Below are positions 52,673 through 60,185 of a DNA stretch of 64,000 nucleotides, in pieces; within the stretch, counting starts at the first letter, position 1, and each line of letters begins with the position of its first letter. This DNA comes from Sphingobacteriales bacterium 44-61 (lineage in GTDB: Bacteria > Bacteroidota > Bacteroidia > Chitinophagales > Chitinophagaceae). The DNA is taken from NCBI GenBank assembly GCA_001898405.1, contig MKTW01000019.1, forward strand, positions 1,368-65,367, read 5' to 3'. Made by a program: the position numbers and the translations under genes. Below the pieces are notes generated by a model, which was given only the letters and a program-made list of their open reading frames with translations, did not search any database and had not been told where the DNA came from.

Positions 52673-54640
52673 ATGTCAGATAAAAATATTCATTTCAGAT
52701 CCATTATTGTCTGGATTTTCTCTTGTTTAATTACTCCTTCCATGCATGCTCAAACCGCTGATCCATTCCGGATTCATCAACGCATTCCTGAGAAAATGCA
52801 ATTGCTTCCCTTTGGAAGTATCCGGCCTGAGGGCTGGCTCAAAGCGCAATTGCAGCAGGACTTAAACGGATTTTTAGGCCACCTGGATAGTCTTGCACCA
52901 GACCTGATACTGAAAGACGATATCTATGGCAAGGATAGGCTTACCAGGAAAGTAAAATCAAAAGAGCTGGGAGCTTTGGGTGAAGGGGGCGACTGGCAGG
53001 TGCAATTCCTTTGGTGGAACAGCGAAACCCAGGGCAACTGGTGGGACGGGTATATCAGAAGCGCCATTCTTACCCAAGACCCCTATCACCTTAAACGGGT
53101 AAAGACGCATATAGACCGGATACTCGCTACCCAGGACGCAGATGGTTATCTCGGCATTTATGATAAAGAACTCCGGTATAAATTTGACAATGAAAACGGG
53201 GAACTCTGGTCTAAAGCGACCCTGCTCAGGGGATTGCTTGCCTGGTACGAATATTCGCGCGACCCGGCTGTACTTAAAGCAGTGGAAAGAGCTGTCAAAA
53301 ATGTAATGGATAATTATCCCATCAACCGTTCGCATCCTTTTTATTCTATAAAACCGAATGTCGGAGGCCTTTCTCATGGATTGGCATTCACCGACGTTTT
53401 GGAGTCGCTTTACCGGATCAATGGAAATAAGTCGCTCTTAGAGTATGCTCTGTTTTGTTATAAAGATTTCTCTAATCAGACCCTTAATGAAGATGCTCAA
53501 TACAGCAAACTCCTGCAAAAAGACCTGCCATTGAAAGGGCATGGTGTGCATACATACGAGCATCTCCGCTCATTAGCTGCAGCCTGCTATGCTTCCGGGA
53601 GCCCTGAACTGGCAAAAGCCATGGATAATTTTCTATACAAGATCAGCCAAACGACCACGGCTACCGGCGGACCCGTAGGGGATGAATGGATAGGAGGCGG
53701 CAAAGCCGATGCTACCAACCGGGGTTATGAGTATTGTTCTCTGCACGAATTAATGCATAGTTATACCGAACTCTATCTAAAATCAGGGCAAAACTCCTTT
53801 GCTGATAAAGCAGAACGTCTTTTTCTCAACGCAGCCCAGGGAGCCCGCCACCCTGAAAAAAGCTGCATCGCCTACCTAAAAACGGATAATTCCTACTTCA
53901 TGACAGGAGGTTTGAACGGTGATACTTCAGTGAAAACGCAGACCCGCTATAAATATTCACCGGTCCACCAGGATGCCGCTGTTTGTTGTGTTCCCAATGC
54001 CGGCAGGATCACTCCTTATTATATACAGAACATGTGGCTGAAAGAAAAAGATGCATTGGTAGCAACCCTGTTTGGCCCCAATGAACTAAAAACTACAATA
54101 AATGGCAAGCCCGTTTCCATCCGGGAAGAAACAAGCTTTCCCAATAATCAAACCATCCGGTTTATTGTAAACGGAGCAGATGCCAATTTCACTTTAAAGA
54201 TCAGAAAACCCGCCTGGGCAAAAGCCGTAACGGTTGATCAGCCAGCCGTGCAGACTGATGACTTTATCATTATCCGTAAAAAATGGAAGGGGCAACAAGT
54301 AATAACAATTGAGTTCAAGAGCGAACTTGAAACAGAAAAAGACCTTAACGGCGAATATTTTTTTACTTATGGCCCGTTGGTGCTGGCACATCCGCTGGCA
54401 GGTATCAGCAAACAAACAAAGACCTTCCCTTTACCGGGATATGCGGATCTTGCTTATCAGCCGGAAAACCTGGTGATCTACCGTTATCAACCCGGCCAAC
54501 CGGTTCAATCCACTACTCAACCCGGTCAATTCACTGTTACGCTTGTTAACAGCAAAACCGGACAACCCGAACCTGTAACCCTGGAGCCTGTTGGCAAAAC
54601 AATCCTTCGCCAGGTTACTTTTAAAGACCAAGAAAAATAG
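52673..54640 (+). CDS. GH127 (DUF1680) glycosidase, beta-L-arabinofuranosidase type
   Basis: A 655-residue exported enzyme (leader ends MHAQ, about residue 27). The (alpha/alpha)6 barrel region contains GGDWQVQFLWWNSETQGNWW and TYEHLRSLAAACYASGSPE. The zinc-cysteine catalytic set known for GH127 is intact: E353-Y354-C355 in GYEYCSLHEL and the Cys pair C438-C439 in DAAVCCVPNAGR. A beta-sandwich C-terminal part follows. Characterised members release beta-L-arabinofuranose from plant hydroxyproline-linked glycans; related DUF1680 groups act on other sugars, so the substrate is not certain. It ends 2 bp before the GH13 gene. Confidence 0.9.
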   Translation: MSDKNIHFRSIIVWIFSCLITPSMHAQTADPFRIHQRIPEKMQLLPFGSIRPEGWLKAQLQQDLNGFLGHLDSLAPDLILKDDIYGKDRLTRKVKSKELGALGEGGDWQVQFLWWNSETQGNWWDGYIRSAILTQDPYHLKRVKTHIDRILATQDADGYLGIYDKELRYKFDNENGELWSKATLLRGLLAWYEYSRDPAVLKAVERAVKNVMDNYPINRSHPFYSIKPNVGGLSHGLAFTDVLESLYRINGNKSLLEYALFCYKDFSNQTLNEDAQYSKLLQKDLPLKGHGVHTYEHLRSLAAACYASGSPELAKAMDNFLYKISQTTTATGGPVGDEWIGGGKADATNRGYEYCSLHELMHSYTELYLKSGQNSFADKAERLFLNAAQGARHPEKSCIAYLKTDNSYFMTGGLNGDTSVKTQTRYKYSPVHQDAAVCCVPNAGRITPYYIQNMWLKEKDALVATLFGPNELKTTINGKPVSIREETSFPNNQTIRFIVNGADANFTLKIRKPAWAKAVTVDQPAVQTDDFIIIRKKWKGQQVITIEFKSELETEKDLNGEYFFTYGPLVLAHPLAGISKQTKTFPLPGYADLAYQPENLVIYRYQPGQPVQSTTQPGQFTVTLVNSKTGQPEPVTLEPVGKTILRQVTFKDQEK

Positions 54641-54642
54641 CT

Positions 54643-56169
54643 ATGAAAAAACTACTCCTTATATTTTTGTTTGCTTCCCGTTTTTCTACCGGATACGCTC
54701 AGCCAGAAGTGATCTATCATGTGTTCCAGCGCAGCTTTTTTGACAGCAATGGAGATGGAGAGGGCGATCTTACCGGCATGCGTCAAAAACTGGATTACCT
54801 GCAAAACCTGGGAGTGACTTCCATTTTGCTGACTCCTTTATATGTGTCAGATTTCTATCACAACTATTTTGCTACAGACTTTGAGAACATTGACCCGGCT
54901 TATGGTACTATGCAGGACTATCTTCTCTTAGTGAAAGAAGTACACCGCCGAAAAATGAAGATCTACCAGGATGTGGAAATGCAGTATGTGACCGGCAAAC
55001 ACCACTGGTTCACCGATTCGTATAAAAACCCCGCTTCGCCTTTCAGCAAGTACATCTATTATGAAGATGCACAAAACCAGCAACCTTACTGGTTTTACGG
55101 TGTATCCGAGTTTACCACTTACAATAATTCCAAACAGCAGATCGTAGTGGTGAATATGAAAAATCCCGCTGTTAAACAATATACGTTAGATGTCTTAAGC
55201 CGCTGGGTAGACCCCAACGGGGATGGCCGTTTTGACGATGGGGTAGATGGCTTCCGCCTCGACCACATGATGGATGATCTCGATTACGCAGGAAAACTCA
55301 CTCATTTGTTCTCTGAATTCTGGGCTCCATTGCTCACTGAGCTTCGCAGGAAAAACCCGGCTTTGCAAATCGTAGCAGAACAAGCCAACTGGGGTTCCTT
55401 TGGTTACGATTATATTTCTGAAGGAAAAGTTGATCGTGTTTTTGCCTTCCGCTTGAAGTTTGCCATCGAGTCGTTTGATAAAAAGAAGATCATGCTTGCG
55501 GCAGACAGCACATTTGGTCCCGGCAAACAACAAGTCGTTTTCATAGAAAACCACGATACCAAACGTTTCGCCACTACAGTAAACCAGGACCCCGGCAAAT
55601 TAAGGGCCGGCGCTGCCATGAATATCCTCATCGGCGGCATCCCCTCCATTTATTATGGCCAGGAATTAGGCATGACCGGTGCCCAATTAAAAGGCATGAC
55701 CGATGGAAACGATATCCCCATCCGCGAAGCATTTGAATGGTACAGGGCCGATACAGGCAAAGGCATGGCCTTCTGGTACAAGAACACCGGCCCCTGGTGG
55801 GACAGTTCGCAGGTAAAACCCAATGACGGTATCTCTGTAGAGGAACAACAAAAACAATCCAATTCGCTTCTTAACTATTACAAGGAACTGCTTCATTTAA
55901 GAAAAGCATACCCCGCTCTCAACAAAGGCGGCTATCAATCCGTCCCCAATAACAACGACCATGTCTATTCCTTCCTCCGCCATACAAACAATCAAAAAAT
56001 CCTCGTACTGATCAATCTTTCCCCAACTGATCAATCTGCCGAAATAAACATGACTGAACCCTTTAAACATATCAAAAAACTATCCGGTACCTCAGCACCT
56101 GCTAAAACCCAACAACAAATAAAAACCCCGCTCTCACCCTACGAATGCCAGGTACTACTTTTACGTTGA
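54643..56169 (+). CDS. Exported GH13 glycosidase with divergent region I
   Basis: A 508-residue protein with signal peptide (MKKLLLIFLFASRFSTGYAQ) and GH13 barrel. Catalytic residues: nucleophile D207 in GFRLDHMMDD, acid/base E246 in QIVAEQANW and D305 in FIENHDTKRF. The usual region I motif DxVxNH is replaced by IYQDVEMQYVTGKHH (107-121), losing the canonical Asn-His. Enzymes with FQRSFFDSNGDGEGDLTG starts include alpha-glucosidases, amylases and sucrose or trehalose enzymes; specificity is unclear. It is tightly coupled to the GH127 gene. Confidence 0.88.
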   Translation: MKKLLLIFLFASRFSTGYAQPEVIYHVFQRSFFDSNGDGEGDLTGMRQKLDYLQNLGVTSILLTPLYVSDFYHNYFATDFENIDPAYGTMQDYLLLVKEVHRRKMKIYQDVEMQYVTGKHHWFTDSYKNPASPFSKYIYYEDAQNQQPYWFYGVSEFTTYNNSKQQIVVVNMKNPAVKQYTLDVLSRWVDPNGDGRFDDGVDGFRLDHMMDDLDYAGKLTHLFSEFWAPLLTELRRKNPALQIVAEQANWGSFGYDYISEGKVDRVFAFRLKFAIESFDKKKIMLAADSTFGPGKQQVVFIENHDTKRFATTVNQDPGKLRAGAAMNILIGGIPSIYYGQELGMTGAQLKGMTDGNDIPIREAFEWYRADTGKGMAFWYKNTGPWWDSSQVKPNDGISVEEQQKQSNSLLNYYKELLHLRKAYPALNKGGYQSVPNNNDHVYSFLRHTNNQKILVLINLSPTDQSAEINMTEPFKHIKKLSGTSAPAKTQQQIKTPLSPYECQVLLLR

Positions 56170-56180
56170 TTATCTTACCC

Positions 56181-56254
56181 CATTCGCGCCATCCGTGGTA
56201 AAACCAATACGGTAACAGTATTACCATGTCATTCGTGTCCATTCGTACCGTATT
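56181..56254. repeat. Intergenic CATTCG-type repeats with terminator-like inverted repeat
   Basis: CATTCGCGCCATCCGTGG and CATTCGTGTCCATTCGTAC lie between the GH13 and MBL genes. An inverted repeat AATACGGTA (56206-56214)/TACCGTATT (56246-56254), followed by TTT, may terminate the GH13 transcript. Similar words in inverse orientation occur at 37996-38027. Confidence 0.45.
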
Positions 56255-56262
56255 TTTGGGCC

Positions 56263-57084
56263 ATGCCCCTCTTCATATCCTCCCTCAACTCCGGCTCCAA
56301 CGGCAATTGCTACTATATCGGCAATGATCACGAAGCAGTGTTGATAGATGCCGGCATTTCCTGCAGGGAAACAGAAAAAAGAATGAAGAGGCTGGGGCTG
56401 GAAATGGATAAGGTAAAAGCCATTTTTGTTTCTCATGAACATGGCGATCATATCACCGGCGTGCCGGGGATTTCAAAAAAATATAAGTTACCGGTTTATA
56501 TTACTCCTGCCACTTTGCACGGCAGTCGGCTTCCACTGGAACCATCACTGGTCAATTCATTCGAGCCTGGCAAACCGGTAAACGTTGGTCAATTATCAGT
56601 GATTCCATTCCGTAAATATCATGATGCAGTTGATCCGCACAGTTTTGTTATCAGCCAAAATGAGGTGAGGATCGGTGTATTCACTGACATCGGCAGATGT
56701 TGTGATGAAGTAAAAAAATATTTCAGGGAATGTGATGCTGTATTCCTGGAAAGCAATTACTGTCATGATATGCTGGAAAAAGGTAGATATCCTTATCATC
56801 TTAAAAGAAGGATCAGTGGAGGCGAAGGGCATCTGTCCAATATGGAAGCCCTTGAATTGTTTTCCAAATTCCGTGGGCAGCAACTTAAATACCTTATTCT
56901 TTCCCACCTGTCAAACAACAACAATGATGCAGAACTTGTCGACCGCTTATTTACAGCACAGGCAGGCAGCACCAATATCGTTGTTGCATCGAGACATAAA
57001 GAAACAGGGGTTTATCATATCAGCAAAACATCACCCGCAATACAGGATAAGGAAGTAATACAGGTACAACTTTCACTCTTTTGA
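56263..57084 (+). CDS. MBL-fold metallo-hydrolase (YycJ/WalJ-like)
   Basis: A 273-residue cytoplasmic metallo-beta-lactamase-fold protein starting MPLFISSLNSGSNGNCYYIG. The metal motif is SHEHGDHITG (H58, H60, D62, H63), with H633-type later ligands in FRKYHDAVDPHSF and LSHLSNNNNDAEL. The sequence resembles the YycJ/VicX branch, whose members are 5'-3' exonuclease-like or linked to cell-wall and DNA-repair control. It stands alone between the glycan locus and a long non-coding region. Confidence 0.9.
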   Translation: MPLFISSLNSGSNGNCYYIGNDHEAVLIDAGISCRETEKRMKRLGLEMDKVKAIFVSHEHGDHITGVPGISKKYKLPVYITPATLHGSRLPLEPSLVNSFEPGKPVNVGQLSVIPFRKYHDAVDPHSFVISQNEVRIGVFTDIGRCCDEVKKYFRECDAVFLESNYCHDMLEKGRYPYHLKRRISGGEGHLSNMEALELFSKFRGQQLKYLILSHLSNNNNDAELVDRLFTAQAGSTNIVVASRHKETGVYHISKTSPAIQDKEVIQVQLSLF

Positions 57085-57420
57085 TCTGAAGAGATTATCA
57101 CTTAGGCAACACTAAGTATAAACTATTAGAAAGGATTTATCAAAAAATATACTGACCGTTGTTTTACGAAGTAAATATTCTTATGCAGATATATTGCATA
57201 CATAATGTCTTTTAATGTCATTATATACAACTGGAACAGCAACACGCATATAAATATCCTTCTATAGATTTTCGACTACACTGCAATCATAATCTGTTCT
57301 ATTTTCTGCGACATTTCATTATCGTTTCTTTGTATCAGCAAACAGGTTAAACCGTCCACTGCATACCTGTTAAATACAAGGCTCTATTTAGTTCTTTTTA
57401 AATTAATGTCCATACCTTTG

Positions 57421-57527
57421 AAAAAAATGTCCAATCTCTTTTGAAGAGTTTATCCAATCCTTTCGAAAAGCATTCTTCAGGTATGAAGGAAATTACAAGC
57501 CCTGGTGCAAGCCAGGGCTTATTATTT
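57421..57527 (+). ncRNA. Candidate small RNA A
   Basis: TACCTTTG at 57413-57420 is a consensus -7 box. About 100 nt later a perfect 9-bp hairpin (AAGCCCTGG 57497-57505/CCAGGGCTT 57512-57520) is followed by ATTATTT. Between them lies a small stem TTCTTCA/TGAAGGAA. The transcript also contains a 19-codon frame from ATGAAG at 57484, so a leader peptide is an alternative. The exact 5' end is a guess. Confidence 0.5.
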
Positions 57528-57709
57528 GCAGAAGGGAAGTGAGCGCATCTATAGAATTTCGACTACACATCAATCATAATCTGTTCTATTTTTTACAGGA
57601 TGTTTCAGTTGTTTCTTTGTAATATAAAATTGATGCTAATCGTTGGTTAATGGCAATCCGTACTCTTTTAACAGCATCGTGAGCAATAAAATTTAAATCC
57701 ATTCCTTTG

Positions 57710-57797
57710 AAAACGCTAATCCATCCGCCGATTGATAACCGATTCCTCAGTTGGTATGAAGGAAAATTACAGCCCTGGCTTTTGCCGGGGCTTTTTT
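57710..57797 (+). ncRNA. Candidate small RNA B (paralogue of A)
   Basis: TTCCTTTG (57702-57709, one mismatch to the -7 consensus) precedes about 80 nt that end in the hairpin AGCCCTGGC/GCCGGGGCT (57771-57779, 57784-57792) and six T. It shares the GGTATGAAGGAAA block with copy A. The T tail is stronger than in A. Confidence 0.5.
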
Positions 57798-58157
57798 ATG
57801 ACAGCAATAAAACAGAAGCGGGTAGTGGAAACTACCCGCGGGGATCACATGAGAAAACTGTTACTGGTAAGTAACAAATCATTCTTCTCTTATATAAATA
57901 AACAGACTGGTATCCGGCACATATATGAAGCAAAACTAATCGCATTAAATACACCGGCAAGCCCTTTCCATCTCATTCAGCATATTCTCCCACTGAAATG
58001 AATAAAAACAATGCTTAAGTGGGATAGGAGGCATTTTCAGCATTGCAGATAGTTTTTGCACTTCAGCTGCCCATTTTCTCATTTCAAGCATCTTCCTGTA
58101 AGAGAAGGTATTTATTTGCTAATTTTTGTTTCTTATTAATAACGAACTTTATTATTT
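57798..58157. other. Intergenic region with one hairpin
   Basis: About 360 bp ahead of the SnoaL-like gene. An 8-bp hairpin GCGGGTAG/CTACCCGC (57818-57825, 57832-57839) has no T run. A plus-strand frame (57732-58001) crosses the sRNA B terminator and has no recognisable protein features. I see no other gene. Confidence 0.5.
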
Positions 58158-58967
58158 ATGGAGGTAAAAAAGCTGATCATATTACCTGCTGTTCTTCTTG
58201 CCAATTTCTCTTTTGCCCAATCTGGACAGGAAGTTGCATCTGCCGAGCTTGCGTTTGCCAACACAGCTAAAATCAAATCCACTAAAACAGCTTTCCTGCA
58301 ATACATGGACAGTACCGCAGTGGTCTTTGACAAAGGAAATATCTACAACGGTATTCAACACTGGAATAAACAGGAAGAAACAAGCGGCAAGCTTTTATGG
58401 CATCCTTCTTTCTTTGCCATGTCGGCTTCAGGCGATCTTGGCTTTACGACCGGCCCCTGGGAATACCGGGCTTCTATGCAAGACAGTGTAACAGGCAGTG
58501 GTCAGTATACGACCATTTGGATAAAAAATAAAAACGAAGGGTGGAAATTCCTGGTCGACATGGGTGTCTATTATAAACCATCCCTGTTTCATCAACAATC
58601 CCAGCAAGAGTTCAATACATTAATACCTTCTAAAGAGCCGGTAGATATACTGTCTGTTGAGCAAAAATTTATCAGGGAATTTGAGGGAAATGGGCCTGCT
58701 GCTTATAAAGGCCTGCTCACTGAGAACTCCTGGTTAAATATTGACAGGAAGCAACCCTTGCAAACAGCAACTGCTGTTTTATCTGCACTCGCAGCACTTC
58801 CTGCAAAGATGGCCTTTACACCTGTTGCAGGCGGCATGTCTGCTGCCAGGGATATGGCTTATGTATACGGCACTATTCAATATGAAGGGAAAAAAGAGAA
58901 TTATTTAAGGATCTGGGTGAATACAGCAACAGGATGGAAGATATTGCTGCAGGTGATCAAGAATTAG
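58158..58967 (+). CDS. Exported SnoaL/DUF4440-like (NTF2-fold) protein
   Basis: A 269-residue exported protein (leader MEVKKLIILPAVLLANFSFAQ). The first half has the NTF2-fold pattern: VASAELAFANTAKIKSTKTA, FLQYMDSTAVVFDKGNIYNG, LGFTTGPWEYRAS and QYTTIWIKNKNEGWKFLVDMG. The second half repeats the same outline (SVEQKFIREFEGNGPAAYKG, DMAYVYGTIQYEGK, LRIWVNTATGWKILLQVI). Two NTF2-like units in one chain bind small ligands in related proteins; no catalytic residues can be assigned. It is convergent with the DinB gene. Confidence 0.85.
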   Translation: MEVKKLIILPAVLLANFSFAQSGQEVASAELAFANTAKIKSTKTAFLQYMDSTAVVFDKGNIYNGIQHWNKQEETSGKLLWHPSFFAMSASGDLGFTTGPWEYRASMQDSVTGSGQYTTIWIKNKNEGWKFLVDMGVYYKPSLFHQQSQQEFNTLIPSKEPVDILSVEQKFIREFEGNGPAAYKGLLTENSWLNIDRKQPLQTATAVLSALAALPAKMAFTPVAGGMSAARDMAYVYGTIQYEGKKENYLRIWVNTATGWKILLQVIKN

Positions 58968-58983
58968 TGCAGGGCAAGCATAC

Positions 58984-59439
58984 CTATTTTGTTCCCCATT
59001 CCCAGATCCCGAACAATATTTTTTTGTCCAGGTGATGTCCTGATTGCTTCAGTGAAAGAATGATCTGCCCCCGGTGATGCGCTTCATGCGCGATAAGATA
59101 TCCCAGGAAAGCCTGTGCATGTGGCTTAAATCCCTTGATCTTTCCTTCTGCCAATCCTTTTTCCAGCAATTGGGAAATGGCTTTTGCACTTTTCGTATAC
59201 TGATCGGCAAGCAGCTTTTTGGTGATAGCATCTTTTTCGATCTTGCTTACTGTTGCCATCAGTTGTGGCATGGAAGCCTGTAGCCACATCAGGCGTACAT
59301 TATGGATATGGGCCAGTTGCTCACCTACGGTACGGCCTTTTGATGAAGAAATATCTTTAAAATGTTCTTCAGGAATAGCATCGATCAAATAAAGATTGAT
59401 ACGGTTGCTGATCTCCCAGGTGTTAATTGAATCATTCAT
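58984..59439 (-). CDS. DinB-family protein
   Basis: A 151-residue four-helix protein of the DinB/YfiT family. Metal-ligand histidines are visible in EQLAHIHNVRLMWL and in IAHEAHHRGQIILSLKQ, the order expected for the family's three-His site. Roles range from thiol transfer to nuclease-like damage response and none is clear here. It lies after an AraC-type gene on the same strand, with a terminator between them. Confidence 0.88.
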   Translation of the reverse strand: MNDSINTWEISNRINLYLIDAIPEEHFKDISSSKGRTVGEQLAHIHNVRLMWLQASMPQLMATVSKIEKDAITKKLLADQYTKSAKAISQLLEKGLAEGKIKGFKPHAQAFLGYLIAHEAHHRGQIILSLKQSGHHLDKKILFGIWEWGTK

Positions 59440-59497
59440 GGTAAGGCAGGTTTCTTTTGTAATGAATTCCCGAAAAAGGTACAGCTTTTTAATATAA

Positions 59498-59522
59498 AAC
59501 CCTTTCCGTTCCGGAAAGGGTT
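59498..59522 (-). terminator. Terminator after the AraC-type gene
   Basis: An 11-bp stem (AACCCTTTCCG/CGGAAAGGGTT) with a three-base loop is followed on the minus strand by TTTTATATTA. It lies 38 bp beyond the stop codon of the AraC-type gene. Confidence 0.75.
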
Positions 59523-59559
59523 AAGCTAACGTCATTCTCAGAGAAAAAACCGGGCGGGT

Positions 59560-59928
59560 CTATTCCGTAAGTAATTTCTTTCGTAGCGATCCTGGAGAGG
59601 AGCTATAGTGTTTCTTGAACACCCGGATGAAATTGCTTGGCTTTTCATAGCCCAGGCGAAATGCGATCTCCTTTACAGAAGTGTTTTGCTCGGTCAGTAA
59701 CTGACGCGCCTGGTGCATTTTTTTCTGAAGGTAAAAGTGATAAATGCTGGTCCCGAATACACGCTTAAAATTTCTTTTAAGGGTTGATTCACTTAATGCC
59801 AGGTCCTTTGCAATGCTTCGGATAGACGGTAAATCTTTTTCAAGATACACATCCAGCATTTTTTCTACAGACAGCATTTTTGAGTGCACCTGGCTTCGGG
59901 ACTCTTTGGGTTGAATTGATTTTAACAT
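59560..59928 (-). CDS. Stand-alone AraC-type HTH protein
   Basis: A 122-residue protein that is almost only an AraC DNA-binding domain: IRSIAKDLALSESTLKRNFK (first HTH), then FGTSIYHFYLQKKMHQARQL and VKEIAFRLGYEKPSNFIRVF with KKHYSSSPGSLRKK (second HTH). No sensor domain is present, as in MarA/SoxS-type regulators. Upstream sequence to 60185 holds no further coding part, so it looks like a complete short regulator rather than a truncation. Confidence 0.9.
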   Translation of the reverse strand: MLKSIQPKESRSQVHSKMLSVEKMLDVYLEKDLPSIRSIAKDLALSESTLKRNFKRVFGTSIYHFYLQKKMHQARQLLTEQNTSVKEIAFRLGYEKPSNFIRVFKKHYSSSPGSLRKKLLTE

Positions 59929-60185
59929 ACAGATCCGGTTTAAGATTAATGGAAAGAGAAATTTTTTAGGGGAGGATGGTTAGTCGCGGACAAAGGATTC
60001 TCCGATCTGGCCATATTTCCTGCGAAGCAAACAAAAAGGGTGGAGGGGGCAGTTTGCTTTAGCTCCAGGGGAAAGGCTTTACCGTTCAGTATCTGGTTAT
60101 TACTAAAGTTAAGACTTCTTCAGATTACTGCCAATAGGTGTTATGCCTTAAATGGAGTATTCCACAAATGAGCGAATTGGAGTAT

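Larger units (their letters stand above)
57261..57797 (+). repeat. Tandem duplication of a non-coding element (two copies, 287-bp offset)
   Basis: Copy A starts at 57261 and copy B at 57548. Both begin TCTATAG, then TTCGACTACA, CAATCATAATCTGTTCTATT and GTTTCTTTGTA, then diverge, share CCTTTGAAAA near the middle, and end with GGTATGAAGGAAA followed by a GC-rich hairpin of the AGCCCTGG type and a T-rich tail. Copies have drifted in the middle, so the duplication is old and the conserved ends are probably functional. Confidence 0.8.

Noticed and set aside
57732-58001. Plus-strand 89-codon frame
   Set aside because: It runs straight through a strong terminator hairpin and its sequence resembles no protein; the repeat unit explains its start.
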